From Clostridia bacterium (GTDB taxonomy: Bacteria > Bacillota > Clostridia > Acetivibrionales > DSM-2933): 48,388 bases of DNA. The position numbers and the translations under genes were made by a program. Positions 9,158-18,412 of this stretch are shown piece after piece (the first letter of the stretch is position 1; the number at the start of each line of letters is the position of its first letter). Where the stretch lies: contig JAOAEJ010000078.1 in assembly GCA_026416815.1 (NCBI GenBank), forward strand, positions 1 to 48,388. Direction: 5' to 3'. The notes beneath the pieces were generated by a model. The model did not search any database and had not been told where the DNA came from. It worked only from the letters and a program-made list of their open reading frames with translations.

Positions 9158-10492
9158 CTATTTATTCAGTTCCTTATTCACATTATTTACAGTATCGTTT
9201 AATTGCTTCAAAACCCTCGCATCTCTGGTTGTATCGTCTCCGCCCAGAACTGCATCCCAAACCTTGGTAAAGCCTTCCTTGAATATTGTTTCTACAGGAC
9301 CCCAGGCAGGAATTGAAGGATAAGACTTTGCAAATTCAATTTGCTTTTTAAAAACACTCAGTACCGGACTTTCGGATATATAGGGATCATTGTATGCTGC
9401 CTTAACAGAAGGAAGCAAAAGGGTTCTTTTGGAGTACTCTATTTGAGCTGATGAGGAAGCAAGATAATTGAGTAGTTTCTCTGCCTCATCAATATTTTTT
9501 GATGATTTGTAAATGGAAAGAACACTTCCACCAAGGAATGAAAACCTTCCGTTAGGGCCTTCAGGAATTAACGAGACGCCTATATTATCATTGATATCGA
9601 TATTACTCGTCGGAGAAACTATCATTGTAGCGAAATCTCCGTTATTAAACATAAAACCTGCCTCTGTAGAATTTCTTTGTAAAGCTTCCTTGGACAAAAG
9701 TCCTTCATTGGCCAGATCGGTATAGAATTTTATCCCCTGCACAGCCTCTTTTGAATTTATGGTGCATTGCTTATAATCCGGCGATAGATAATCTCCTCCG
9801 GCACCCCAAATCCACCAGGAAAAATCATGGATGATATTCCAATCGTTTTTCGCACCCATCCCCATCGGAGTTATCTTCTTCCCATTCACTTCCAAACCCT
9901 TTAATTTAACAAGGGCGGCTTTAAAGCTGTTCCAGTCCTTAAAGTCCGCATCGGGATTTATACCGGCCTTGAAAATAGCATCTTTACGGTAGTAAAGAGC
10001 CCTTGTATCAAGAAACCATGGCATTGCAAACCTCTGTGTTTCACCTTTCGAACCTGCGTTATTTTCAATGGTAGTAGTTCTTAAACACGCAGGAATAAAA
10101 TCTTCTTCATTGTATTTGTCGGTCAAATCTACCAATTCACCTGTCGAGGCAATAGCTGCAAGCCAGGTTGTACCTAATTGTGTAATATCCGGGGCATCTC
10201 CTCCTGAAATGGAAAGAGAGATTTTATTCCACGCCGACTCCCAGGACAATACTGTCGGTACGACTTTCAAGTAGGGCTTGTCCCTGAGGTAAGGATCAAT
10301 CAAGCTCATAAAATCTTTTTCTGCATCCGGGCTGTTCGGCATTATCCAAATATTTAGTGTTTTGGCTTTTTCCCTGGAATCCTCCTGAGCGGAACCGGAA
10401 TCCTTATCTTTATATATATTAAACTGAGAGCATGCATTGATTGAAAACAAAATCCCAAGGATGGAAATTAACATTAATGTCTTTTTTACCAT
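9158..10492 (-). CDS. Family 1 extracellular solute-binding lipoprotein
   Basis: A 444-residue sugar-type ABC binding protein. The signal peptide MVKKTLMLISILGILF ends in lipobox SINAC (Cys near residue 21). Typical family 1 features follow: LNIWIMPNS, DAPDITQLGTTWLAAIASTGELVDLT, GDFATMIVSPTSN, FLGGSVLSIYKSSKNIDEAEKLLNYL. ATG 10492 is used because GGAGG lies 8 bases upstream; the longer frame from TTG 10513 overlaps that site. No permease or ATPase is nearby. It leads a signalling operon instead, so it may act as a ligand-presenting sensor subunit rather than a transporter part (inference from context). Confidence 0.88.
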   Translation of the reverse strand: MVKKTLMLISILGILFSINACSQFNIYKDKDSGSAQEDSREKAKTLNIWIMPNSPDAEKDFMSLIDPYLRDKPYLKVVPTVLSWESAWNKISLSISGGDAPDITQLGTTWLAAIASTGELVDLTDKYNEEDFIPACLRTTTIENNAGSKGETQRFAMPWFLDTRALYYRKDAIFKAGINPDADFKDWNSFKAALVKLKGLEVNGKKITPMGMGAKNDWNIIHDFSWWIWGAGGDYLSPDYKQCTINSKEAVQGIKFYTDLANEGLLSKEALQRNSTEAGFMFNNGDFATMIVSPTSNIDINDNIGVSLIPEGPNGRFSFLGGSVLSIYKSSKNIDEAEKLLNYLASSSAQIEYSKRTLLLPSVKAAYNDPYISESPVLSVFKKQIEFAKSYPSIPAWGPVETIFKEGFTKVWDAVLGGDDTTRDARVLKQLNDTVNNVNKELNK

Positions 10493-10899
10493 TATGCAGG
10501 CCTCCGATTTCAATAATTCACTGTACGCAGTTTTGACAATACGATAGTTGCCGGCAGTTTGTAAAAATGCTTTTAAAGGGTATTTTAAGAAAGCTATACG
10601 GATAATAAAGTAATATATGATTAGTAAAATTCTTTATTCGGAAATGAACAAGGTGTTATTGATAAAATACCATAATTACTATATATTAAATTCGATATGA
10701 TAAATAAAAATCCTTCTTATTTTTCTTTTTTTTGCGCATATTGCTTAAAAGTAGCAGAATAATCGTTTATTTTCTAATTTAAACTTGAAGTTATAGGTCA
10801 TTACAGACAATTATTTCAAATAAACTAAAAAACAGCAGATAACTCATAATTAGTGATTTACCTGCTGTTTTATTAAACTTGGCATTATTCTTTATTTAA
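10493..10899. other. Upstream region of the signalling operon
   Basis: About 400 bases, strongly AT-rich, without a credible gene. It should contain the minus-strand promoter for the binding-protein operon near 10500-10620, but no box is clear enough to call. The 10829-10872 terminator hairpin is listed separately. Confidence 0.5.
10829..10872 (-). terminator. Terminator of the 70-residue gene
   Basis: Stem AAAACAGCAG / CTGCTGTTTT with inner TAA/TTA pairing. On the minus strand it is followed by T-rich sequence, 27 bp past the stop at 10900. Confidence 0.7.
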
Positions 10900-11112
10900 T
10901 TAGGTGTTTTTCCAGGAGCCGTTTTTTTGACATACCGTTTCGGTACCGTCTTTATTTATAATTTTTGAACCAACAGCATGCCTCTTGTGGTCATAAACAC
11001 AAAAAGCATCTTCCCCTGCATTACCAACAGGTTTCTTCGATATATTTCTCACTTCATTTGTATGTGATATTTCGTTAACTGAAATGCTGTCCTGTTTTTT
11101 ATGATTCTGCAT
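10900..11112 (-). CDS. Small protein of unknown function, possibly DUF1496-like
   Basis: A 70-residue soluble protein. The first 35 residues are polar and low in hydrophobics; the second half has two cysteines and the pattern AFCVYDHKRHAVGSKI...GTETVCQKNGSW. This loosely resembles DUF1496 proteins, which share CVYDxxxYSxGA and a second Cys before NG.W. There is no signal peptide. It starts at ATG after AAAGGAT. It is a single-gene unit flanked by terminators at both ends. The function is unknown and the family match is tentative. Confidence 0.7.
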   Translation of the reverse strand: MQNHKKQDSISVNEISHTNEVRNISKKPVGNAGEDAFCVYDHKRHAVGSKIINKDGTETVCQKNGSWKNT

Positions 11113-11232
11113 AGTATCAATCCTTTCCCATTATAGAATAGTATTTCAGTGGCTTAAAATAAATCCATTTAAGTTTATTAACTTAATATGACCATACAAT
11201 TTATTATTTTCTTTTAATTAAAATCAATACAT

Positions 11233-11269
11233 AAAAAAATTCCGGTCAACTAATGTCCGGAATTTTTTT
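11233..11269 (-). terminator. Terminator of the liv operon
   Basis: Near-perfect stem AAAAAAATTCCGG / CCGGAATTTTTTT with an 11-base loop, 13 bp past the CBS-ACT gene stop. It is symmetrical and can work from both strands. Confidence 0.85.
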
Positions 11270-11282
11270 GTCTATTTTTTAA

Positions 11283-11912
11283 TCATTCATTTTTTAAAAC
11301 CGAAATTATTCTATAGCCGTTCTTTTCTATTTCATCGGTAATTCCCTTTACATTTATAGCATTTACCCTGAAAACAATTTCATTTCGGAATACGGCTATA
11401 TGGGTAATACTGACGTTAAAATCAGCTATTATTCCCGCAATTTTAGCCAGAATACCCGGTTTATCGTCCTCTATTTCAACAGTTATCCTGCTGCCTGTAT
11501 CTCTGAATCCAAGAATTTCTATAAAGGCATCAAATACATCACTCTCGGTAATTATTCCGACCAGCTTGCCATCATCAACAACCGGGAGCCCGTCCACATC
11601 ATTATCTTTCATTCTTACAAGGGCTTCCTCTAGAAGGTCATTTGAAGACACCATTATAACGTCCTTTGTCATAATGGTCCCGACCTTTGTTTTAGATAGA
11701 AGATAATTGATTTCAAATACACTTAAAGTAGTTGCCTTTGATGGAGAAACCTCCAGCATCTCGCGGTCTGTAACAATACCAACAAGCTCACCCGATTTTA
11801 CTACCGGAAGTCTTCTGATTTTGTTCTCTCTCATAATCTCAAGGGCTTCAGCTATAGTTGCATCAGGAGAAACGGTATAAGGATTGGAAGTCATTCTGTT
11901 TTTTACGTACAT
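11283..11912 (-). CDS. CBS-CBS-ACT domain protein (AcuB-like)
   Basis: A 209-residue cytoplasmic protein. Two CBS domains (about 7-55 and 78-130; MTSNPYTVSPDATIAEALEIM, LPVVKSGELVGIVTDREML, IMTKDVIMVSSNDLLEEAL, GLPVVDDGKLVGIITESDVF) form an adenine-nucleotide-sensing pair. An ACT-type domain follows (ITVEIEDDKPGILAKIAGIIADFNVSI). This matches AcuB of Bacilli, named for acetoin use. It lies 4 bp downstream of livF, so it is the last gene of the importer operon. A role in tuning branched-chain amino acid or acyl-CoA metabolism is plausible but inferred. Confidence 0.88.
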   Translation of the reverse strand: MYVKNRMTSNPYTVSPDATIAEALEIMRENKIRRLPVVKSGELVGIVTDREMLEVSPSKATTLSVFEINYLLSKTKVGTIMTKDVIMVSSNDLLEEALVRMKDNDVDGLPVVDDGKLVGIITESDVFDAFIEILGFRDTGSRITVEIEDDKPGILAKIAGIIADFNVSITHIAVFRNEIVFRVNAINVKGITDEIEKNGYRIISVLKNE

Positions 11913-11916
11913 AAAA

Positions 11917-12621
11917 TCAACCTCCCAAATATGCTTTTTTAATTTCTTCGCTCTGCGAAAGTTCTTTACCTGAACCGCTTAGAACTATACTGCCTGTTTC
12001 AAGAACATAGGCCCTATGGGCTATGGAAAGCGCCATATTGGCATTTTGCTCTACAAGCAGAATGGTTGTTCCCTGCCTGTTTATGTCCTCAATTATGGAA
12101 AATATCTCTTTTACCAATAAGGGTGCAAGTCCCATGGAAGGCTCATCCATCAGCAGGAGCTTCGGTCTTGACATAAGAGCCCTTCCTATGGCAAGCATCT
12201 GCTGTTCACCGCCGCTTAAAGTACCGGCGTGCTGTTTGCTGCGCTTTTCAAGAATCGGGAACCGGGCATAGATTTTTTCGAAATCTTCCTTTATACCCTT
12301 CTTGTCATTTCTAAGATATGCTCCCAGTTCAAGATTTTCCAGAACCGTCATGCTTGCAAAGACATGTCTGCCCTCGGGTACATGGGAAAGTCCTTTTTTA
12401 ACTATATCCTGAACACTTTTATCGCTTATTTTTTCACCGTTAAAGTGAACCGATCCTTTTGCCGGGCGTATAAGTCCGGAAATAGTCCTTAGTGTGCTTG
12501 TTTTTCCGGCACCGTTTGCTCCTATCAGGGTTACTATTTCCCCTTCATTTACCGTAAGGGATATGTCTTTAAGAGCATGTATAACTCCATAAAATACATC
12601 AATATTCTTTATCTCAAGCAT
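11917..12621 (-). CDS. livF: Branched-chain amino acid ABC transporter ATPase LivF
   Basis: A 234-residue ATP-binding subunit. Walker A GANGAGKTS, signature LSGGEQQMLAIGRAL, Walker B LLLMDEPSMGLAP, and the D/H loop VEQNANMALSIAHRAYVLETG, the last typical of LivF. It powers uptake of Leu/Ile/Val together with LivG, LivH and LivM. Its start overlaps the livG stop by 8 bp, a sign of translational coupling. Confidence 0.95.
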   Translation of the reverse strand: MLEIKNIDVFYGVIHALKDISLTVNEGEIVTLIGANGAGKTSTLRTISGLIRPAKGSVHFNGEKISDKSVQDIVKKGLSHVPEGRHVFASMTVLENLELGAYLRNDKKGIKEDFEKIYARFPILEKRSKQHAGTLSGGEQQMLAIGRALMSRPKLLLMDEPSMGLAPLLVKEIFSIIEDINRQGTTILLVEQNANMALSIAHRAYVLETGSIVLSGSGKELSQSEEIKKAYLGG

Positions 12622-13399
12622 GCGGAACTTCCTCCCCCAGGTATGCCTCTATTACCCTTTTATTGGTCTTGATTTCCTCAGGCTTCCCTTCAGCTATAAT
12701 CATTCCGTAATCCAATACATATAACCTTTCACATATCTTCATTACCAGAGACATGTCGTGCTCTATCAGGAGGATCGTAAGGTTAAATTCCTTCCTGATC
12801 CAGTCAATCAGGTCGGTCAGCTCAGCGGTCTCATTAGGATTCATACCGGCTGCAGGTTCGTCCAATAGCAGCAGTGAAGGGTTTGTCGCCAGAGCTCTTG
12901 CTATCTCCAGTCTTCTCTGCTCACCATAGGGAAGATTCCTGGAAAGCTCGTTCTTCTTAGTATCAAGCTTAAAAATTTCCAGAAGACTTTCAGCCTTTTT
13001 AATTACTTCCTGCTCTTCCCTGTAATAGGAGGGCAATCTGAAAAATGAACTGATTAAACCATATTTAACATTCTGGTGCATGGCTATTCTTACATTGTCC
13101 AGCACCGTAAGATCTTTAAAAAGCCTTATATTCTGGAAAGTTCTTGATATACCCAGCCTGGTTATGTTATAGGGCTTTAAACCGTTTATTTTTCTTACAT
13201 TATCACCTACACTAAGTTCAATACTACCGGAGCTTGGAACATATACCCCTGTCAACAGATTGAAGACCGTTGTCTTTCCTGCACCGTTAGGGCCGATTAA
13301 GCCTACCAGTTCGCCTTTGTTTAATGTAAGGTTTGCATTTGATACTGCAGTTAATCCACCAAAGGATTTTGTCAGATTCTTTACCGAAAGCAGCGGCAT
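12614..13399 (-). CDS. livG: Branched-chain amino acid ABC transporter ATPase LivG
   Basis: A 261-residue ATPase. Walker A GPNGAGKTT, signature region LPYGEQRRLEIARAL, Walker B LLLLDEPAAGMNP, H loop LIEHDMSLVM, and the LivG-type C-terminus EEIKTNKRVIEAYLG. ATG 13399 follows GAGGTGATAGA; the frame extends to 13417, but that ATG lies too close to the upstream gene end and lacks a site. It lies 4 bp after the livM stop. Confidence 0.95.
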   Translation of the reverse strand: MPLLSVKNLTKSFGGLTAVSNANLTLNKGELVGLIGPNGAGKTTVFNLLTGVYVPSSGSIELSVGDNVRKINGLKPYNITRLGISRTFQNIRLFKDLTVLDNVRIAMHQNVKYGLISSFFRLPSYYREEQEVIKKAESLLEIFKLDTKKNELSRNLPYGEQRRLEIARALATNPSLLLLDEPAAGMNPNETAELTDLIDWIRKEFNLTILLIEHDMSLVMKICERLYVLDYGMIIAEGKPEEIKTNKRVIEAYLGEEVPHA

Positions 13400-13403
13400 T
13401 CTA

Positions 13404-14360
13404 TCACCTCGCTCCATTTGTCTTTATATATTTTTTTATATTTAATATATCCAAGTTTATTTTTTTGGTTTTAATGAATTCTCTCGCAAGCATCACTACT
13501 ACCAATATGAGTGAATACAGGATCATTCTGATTTCCGGGAAGTCCTGCAGGTAAGTAGATACGATGGCCAGAAGTATTGATGCTATTATCGAGCCCCGTA
13601 TGCTTCCCATACCTCCGATTACTACTATTACAAGTATATCGACCGACTTAAGGAAGCCGAACAAGCCGGGATTTATTACATAAAAATAGGTTGAATAAAG
13701 GGCGCCTGCGATACCGGCAAAGAAAGCTCCGATAACAAAGGCCAGTACCTTGTACTTTGTAGTGTTTATTCCCATAACCTCCGAGGCTATTTCATCCTCA
13801 CGTATGGAAACACAAGCTCTTCCATGGGAAGAATTTATGAAATTCTTTATTACTACCACAGTTCCTGCAGTGAAGAAGAACAGCCATACCCAATTTGTAT
13901 ACTGGGGTATATCGCTGAGACCGGCAGCACCACCGGTAAACTCCAGATTCTGCGCAATAATTTTTATTATTTCAGCCATACCGAGGGTAGCAATTGCCAG
14001 ATAATCACCTTTTAATCTCAAGGTCGGAATACCGATTACAAATCCTAAAAGCGCTGAAAGTATCGCACCGACAAATATCCCGAGAAAGAATGAATAATTC
14101 GAGTTTATGTTTAGGGTAATCAAGGCACAGGCATAGGCACCTATAGACATAAAGCCCGCATGGCCTAATGAAAATTGCCCTGTAAAGCCGGCTATAAGAT
14201 TCAGACTCACAGCAAGTATAATATTTATACAGATTGTTGCTATAGTAATTTGATAGTAATCATCAAAAATATTCAGTGAAATAAGAAGCTGAATTACCCC
14301 AAAAAGTGCTACAACACAGGCTGAATATTTTAAGTTTTTAAAACTGAATAGCTGCTTCAT
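13404..14360 (-). CDS. livM: Branched-chain amino acid ABC transporter permease LivM
   Basis: A 318-residue membrane permease with about 8-9 hydrophobic helices. Family motifs include LNLIAGFTGQFSLGHAGFMSIGAY, GIPTLRLKGDYLAIATLGMAEI, SIREDEIASEVMGINTTKYK (the EAA-type loop contacting the ATPases) and VVIGGMGSIRGSI. The ATG at 14360 is chosen over the GTG at 14369, which lies in the AGGTG ribosome binding site. It pairs with LivH, 9 bp upstream. Confidence 0.94.
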   Translation of the reverse strand: MKQLFSFKNLKYSACVVALFGVIQLLISLNIFDDYYQITIATICINIILAVSLNLIAGFTGQFSLGHAGFMSIGAYACALITLNINSNYSFFLGIFVGAILSALLGFVIGIPTLRLKGDYLAIATLGMAEIIKIIAQNLEFTGGAAGLSDIPQYTNWVWLFFFTAGTVVVIKNFINSSHGRACVSIREDEIASEVMGINTTKYKVLAFVIGAFFAGIAGALYSTYFYVINPGLFGFLKSVDILVIVVIGGMGSIRGSIIASILLAIVSTYLQDFPEIRMILYSLILVVVMLAREFIKTKKINLDILNIKKYIKTNGAR

Positions 14361-14369
14361 TATTATCAC

Positions 14370-15251
14370 CTACACTTTCTCTCTTGTATTTTTGCCAAGT
14401 AATCCTGAAGGCTTTACAATCAGCACAAGGATCAGTATCGCAAAGGCAACTGCGTCCTTGTAAAGGGAACTTCCATAACCGCTTACCATAGTTTCCACGG
14501 CTCCGATGGAAAATCCGCCTATCATTGCTCCCGGGATAATGCCTATTCCTCCGAAAACCGCTGCTACAAAGGCCTTAAGTCCGGGTATGATACCCATTAA
14601 AGGGTCTATTGAATTGTAATATACACCTACCAGTATTCCGGCTGCTCCGGCAAGGGCAGATCCTATAGCAAAGGTAACGGATATGGTGTTGTTAACATTA
14701 ATACCCATAAGCTGAGCAGCATCCTTATCCATTGATACAGCTCTCATTGCTTTACCAACCCGGGTTTTATGAACTATAAACTGCAATAAAATCACAAGAG
14801 CAATGGTGACTGCAAAAATACATACCTGAGTAAAAGTGATTCTAACCCCAAGTATAGTCATTTCTAAGTTTGGCAAGACATTTTCAGGATAGGTCCTTAC
14901 TCCTGCCTTGGCAAAAAACATAACTACATATTCCAGTAGGAGTGAAACACCTATGGCCGTAATCAGTGCAGTAATTCTTGATGCATTTCTGAGTGGCTTG
15001 TAGGCTACCTTTTCAATAACAACTCCAAGTACAGCACAGAATAGCATCGCTATAAGCAGTGCAGGAAAAAAACCCATATTAAAGTAGGTTATTGATACAA
15101 AGCCTACATAGGCACCTACCATAAAGATATCACCATGAGCAAAATTGATAAGCTTTACGATACCGTATACCATGGTGTATCCCAGCGCTATAAGTGCATA
15201 GATACTGCCCAGGGACAAGCCGTTTATCAACTGTTGTACAAATTGTTCCAA
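14370..15251 (-). CDS. livH: Branched-chain amino acid ABC transporter permease LivH
   Basis: A 293-residue membrane permease with about 8 helices and LivH motifs: NGLSLGSIYALIALGYTMVYGIVKLINFAHGD at the N-terminus, AMRAVSMDKDAAQLMGIN (EAA loop), GVYYNSIDPLMG and VFGGIGIIPGAMIGG. Translation appears to start at TTG 15251, about 11 bases after GGGAG; no better ATG lies before the conserved N-terminus. It is the first gene after the binding-protein gene and a leaky terminator hairpin. Confidence 0.93.
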   Translation of the reverse strand: MEQFVQQLINGLSLGSIYALIALGYTMVYGIVKLINFAHGDIFMVGAYVGFVSITYFNMGFFPALLIAMLFCAVLGVVIEKVAYKPLRNASRITALITAIGVSLLLEYVVMFFAKAGVRTYPENVLPNLEMTILGVRITFTQVCIFAVTIALVILLQFIVHKTRVGKAMRAVSMDKDAAQLMGINVNNTISVTFAIGSALAGAAGILVGVYYNSIDPLMGIIPGLKAFVAAVFGGIGIIPGAMIGGFSIGAVETMVSGYGSSLYKDAVAFAILILVLIVKPSGLLGKNTREKV

Positions 15252-15412
15252 AAAACCCCACGCTCCCTTTACCTAATTCTATTTTTCCGGTTTTAGTTTT
15301 AGGACAGTGAATAAATCCATTATTAAATTTTAATTATTTGAAAGTCCGAATATATAATGTATACCCAGTATGTAGATTAAGTAACTTCCGATCGAATGTG
15401 CGTATTTCCAAA

Positions 15413-15446
15413 AAATAAGCGAGGAGATGTGTTCTCCTCACTTATT
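15413..15446 (-). terminator. Attenuating hairpin between livK and livH
   Basis: Stem AATAAGCGAGGAG / CTCCTCACTTATT with one mismatch and a seven-base loop, 37 bp past the livK stop. Such hairpins usually let the binding protein be made in excess of the permease subunits. Confidence 0.75.
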
Positions 15447-15482
15447 ATATATTGAAATTCACATAAAGTCCATTTGTAAATA

Positions 15483-16649
15483 TTATGGCTCTATTTTCAA
15501 AGCAGATACCTGAGCACCGTCTTTGAGCTCTATAACAACAGCGGTCTTAACAGGGTTATGGTTTTCGTCAATACTGAACTTTCCTGTTACGCCTTTGAAG
15601 CCTTCGGTAGCATCAATTGCTTCCTTGATCTTTGTAGGGTCCTCAGAATTTGCTCTCTTTATAGCATCTGCTATAAAGTAACCGAGGTCATAGCCCAAAG
15701 CATTAAAAGCATTTGAATCTTTATTGTACTTCTTTTTGAATTCATCCATGAACTTTACAACAGTAGCGTCTTTATCAAGCAATGAATAGTGGGTTGAGAA
15801 AAATACATTACTCAATGCAGAATTTCCAGCCAGTTTTGCCAAGTCAGGTGAATCGAAACCGTCGCCGCCCAATATAGGCTTGTTTATTCCCATATCCTTA
15901 GCCTGCTTGATTATAAGACCGGCTTCATTGTAGTAACCGGAAATCAACAATATGTCAAAGTTCTTATCCTTAATCTTTGTCAATACCGCACTAAAGTCCT
16001 TATCGCCCTTTATAAAGGCTTCATCCTCAACGATAGTACCGCCCGCCTTAGTAAATGTCTCTCTGAAGTTCTTAGCAAGACCTTTACCGTAATCGCTTGA
16101 ACTATCCATTAAAACAACAGCGCTTTTAGCATTCATATTTTTAAGCGCAAAGTTCGCCATAACTGTACCCTGGAAAGAGTCGTTAAAGCAAATTCTATAA
16201 CCATACTCCTTTACACCTTTTGCATCAACAGTTATATCGTCTGCTGTAGCTGATCCGGTGATAAGAGGTACTTTATTCTTTACTGCAACAGGTATTGAAG
16301 CTTTTGTAGCTCCTGATGTAGCCGGGCCAAGTATTGCCACAACATTTTCTTTTGTTGCAAGCTTTGTTGTTATACTTGTAGCTTCGGCCGGGTCTGTCTT
16401 GTTGTCCTGCTTGATTGGATTGATTTTCTTGCCGAGTACACCGCCGGCTGCATTGATTTCATCGATGGCCATCATAATACCATCAACGGTATCCTGCCCA
16501 TAGGTTGCACCTGCACCTGAGAGTTCGTAGTTCAGACCTACGTTGATTTCGTTTGAATTTGTGTTTGACGACTGTGAACAAGCTGTAAACATTGTTGCTG
16601 CTAACATAATTACTACCAGGATAAGTGATAACCTTTTTACACTAAACAT
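15483..16649 (-). CDS. livK: Branched-chain amino acid binding lipoprotein LivK/LivJ
   Basis: A 388-residue periplasmic-binding-protein type I lipoprotein. The signal peptide ends in lipobox MFTAC (Cys near residue 24), then a Ser/Asn linker and the domain start INVGLNYELSGAGATYGQDTVDGIMMAIDEINAAGGV, typical of Leu/Ile/Val receptors. Other motifs are AILGPATSGATKA, VVLMDSSSDYGKGLAKNF and ALGYDLGYFIADAI. It starts at ATG after GGAGG. It leads the livKHMGF operon; a TATAAT-like box lies near 16755 on the minus strand. Confidence 0.94.
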   Translation of the reverse strand: MFSVKRLSLILVVIMLAATMFTACSQSSNTNSNEINVGLNYELSGAGATYGQDTVDGIMMAIDEINAAGGVLGKKINPIKQDNKTDPAEATSITTKLATKENVVAILGPATSGATKASIPVAVKNKVPLITGSATADDITVDAKGVKEYGYRICFNDSFQGTVMANFALKNMNAKSAVVLMDSSSDYGKGLAKNFRETFTKAGGTIVEDEAFIKGDKDFSAVLTKIKDKNFDILLISGYYNEAGLIIKQAKDMGINKPILGGDGFDSPDLAKLAGNSALSNVFFSTHYSLLDKDATVVKFMDEFKKKYNKDSNAFNALGYDLGYFIADAIKRANSEDPTKIKEAIDATEGFKGVTGKFSIDENHNPVKTAVVIELKDGAQVSALKIEP

Positions 16650-16916
16650 TTGAATTACCTCCGTTAATTCTATTTTAGTTTGAATTCACCCTTAAAAAGG
16701 TGAAAATATATTACCATTATATGGTGGATAAGAGTTACATAACATACTTCCCTATTATACAGTAAGATTTAAATAATGACTATCTGGTTTTTTATTCATA
16801 TGTTGTTCAATTAACTTGTTTTACTGGGTTTTAGTTATTTAATTTACATAATATAACGACTATGTAAATTGATAATTTATTATTTAGAATTAGTATATGG
16901 TTCAAATTTATTCATA
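16650..16916 (-). promoter_or_regulatory. Leader/promoter region of livK
   Basis: 267 AT-rich bases upstream of livK. The minus strand has a good -10 candidate (CTGTATAATAGGG, around 16750-16762) about 105 bp before the livK ATG, but no convincing -35 box. No T-box or known riboswitch pattern was recognised in the leader. Confidence 0.35.
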
Positions 16917-17417
16917 TTAAGCATTGTTCGATTGACGGCGGATTCCCCTGTCTATCGCTATAGTACCGGTACGGACTATCTCTCGGATGCCGAAAGGATG
17001 CAGTAAATCTTCAAGGGCCTGTATTTTATCCGTCTCACCGCTCATCTCAATTGTCATCGTACAGTAGCCTACATCAACAATCTGCGCTCTGAATATTTCT
17101 ACTATGTGTATTATGTCCGAACGCCTCGCTTCTGGGGCATCAACCATAATAAGGGCCAATTCCCTTAATACGGCCTCACCTTCGGTAATTTTCTTTACTT
17201 TTACCAGGTTTGTAATCTGGTGCAGCTTTGAAATTATAGCATCCATCATTTCTTCAGTTCCATCGGCCACAATAGTCATTCTGGTAATATCAAAACGCTC
17301 TGTTACTCCTACTGCCAAACTGTCTATATTAAAGCCCATTTCACCGAAAAGACCCGAAACCTGTGATAGCACCCCGGCATGATTTTCAACCCAAACAGAT
17401 AGTATATGTTTTTTCAC
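16917..17417 (-). CDS. ilvN: Acetolactate synthase small (regulatory) subunit
   Basis: A 166-residue regulatory subunit of the first common enzyme of Val/Leu/Ile synthesis. The N-terminal ACT domain is visible (HILSVWVENHAGVLSQVSGLFGEMGFNIDSLAVG), which binds valine for feedback inhibition. The C-terminal ALS_ss domain follows (RELALIMVDAP, QIVDVGYCTMTIEMSGETDKIQALEDLLHPFGIREIVRTGTIAIDRG). Length matches the short IlvH/IlvN form. It starts at GTG after AAAGGGG. The catalytic IlvB subunit is not adjacent, which is unusual. It sits between ptb-buk and livK. Confidence 0.94.
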   Translation of the reverse strand: MKKHILSVWVENHAGVLSQVSGLFGEMGFNIDSLAVGVTERFDITRMTIVADGTEEMMDAIISKLHQITNLVKVKKITEGEAVLRELALIMVDAPEARRSDIIHIVEIFRAQIVDVGYCTMTIEMSGETDKIQALEDLLHPFGIREIVRTGTIAIDRGIRRQSNNA

Positions 17418-17488
17418 TTATTCATTCCCCTTTCATAGTATATAAAACATATTTATTTAATAATTTTCAAATTTATCATTTAACTAAC

Positions 17489-18385
17489 TTATCTTAATGC
17501 CAAACCCATAAGTATCGAATGGTACTTGGAATTGCTGTCCTCGGCCCTCGAGGTAATCACGAGAGGTACTTTCGCACCAAGAAATACCGAACAGGATTTA
17601 GCTTTATATAGGAAAACCAGCGACTTAACCAAAATATTACCCGATTCAATATTTGGCACAACAAGTATATCCGCATCCCCCGCAACTTCGCTTTCTATGT
17701 GCTTGTGAAGTGCTGCATCAAGGTTTATGGCATTGTCCATGGCCAGGGGCCCGTCTACGGTACAATTCGTAATTTGACCTCTTTGAGCCATTTTAGATAG
17801 TGCAGCAGCATCTATTGTACTTTGCATCGCCGGATTAACAACTTCGATAGCTGACAATACGGCTACCTTGGGCTTTTCTATACCGAGCTTGTTTGCAACA
17901 AAAACGGCATTTTGGATTATCTCCGCCTTTTGCTTAAGATCAGGGGCAATATTTATTCCCGCATCGGTTACAATAAGTAGCTTGGGATAGTTTTCTACCT
18001 CGAAGATGCCGACATGGCTTATTACCCTGTTTGTCCTGAGTCCTTTATCCTTATCCAATACCACCCTTAATAGATCCGCGGTCTGAATAAAGCCCTTCAT
18101 AAGAATATCCGCTTCACCGTTATTTATCATATTTACAGCTACCCGGGCACACTGGGTATCATCTATTTCTTTTATTATATTCATACGGGAAATGTCAATT
18201 TCATTTTCTTCTGCTATTCTGAATATCTTTTCCTTGTCACCTATTAATATTGGCTCTACATAGCCTTTTTCATACACTTCCCTGATTGATGTCAGAACAT
18301 TGTCATCATGGGCAGCTACTACAGCGACTCTTCCCTTTCCTCTGCCCAAGACAAATTCTTCAATCTGTGCTAGTTTGTTTAGCAT
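17489..18385 (-). CDS. ptb: Phosphate butyryltransferase
   Basis: A 298-residue PTA/PTB-family enzyme that converts butyryl-CoA and phosphate to butyryl phosphate and CoA. Motifs seen: RVAVVAAHDDNVL, ADILMKGFIQTADLLRVVLDK, LLIVTDAGINIAPDL, VAVLSAIEVVNPAMQSTIDA, TVDGPLAMDNAI and SGNILVKSLVFL. The ATG at 18385 lies 6 bases after GGGGA and is preferred to the ATG two codons upstream. It lies 27 bp downstream of buk in one operon. The neighbouring amino acid transport and ilvN genes leave open that it also uses branched acyl-CoAs. Confidence 0.94.
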   Translation of the reverse strand: MLNKLAQIEEFVLGRGKGRVAVVAAHDDNVLTSIREVYEKGYVEPILIGDKEKIFRIAEENEIDISRMNIIKEIDDTQCARVAVNMINNGEADILMKGFIQTADLLRVVLDKDKGLRTNRVISHVGIFEVENYPKLLIVTDAGINIAPDLKQKAEIIQNAVFVANKLGIEKPKVAVLSAIEVVNPAMQSTIDAAALSKMAQRGQITNCTVDGPLAMDNAINLDAALHKHIESEVAGDADILVVPNIESGNILVKSLVFLYKAKSCSVFLGAKVPLVITSRAEDSNSKYHSILMGLALR

Positions 18386-18412
18386 GTACATCCCCTTTCA
18401 TTGAATTAATAA

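Noticed and set aside
16650..16916. T-box or other amino acid riboswitch upstream of livK
   Set aside because: No T-box sequence, specifier hairpin or antiterminator was found.
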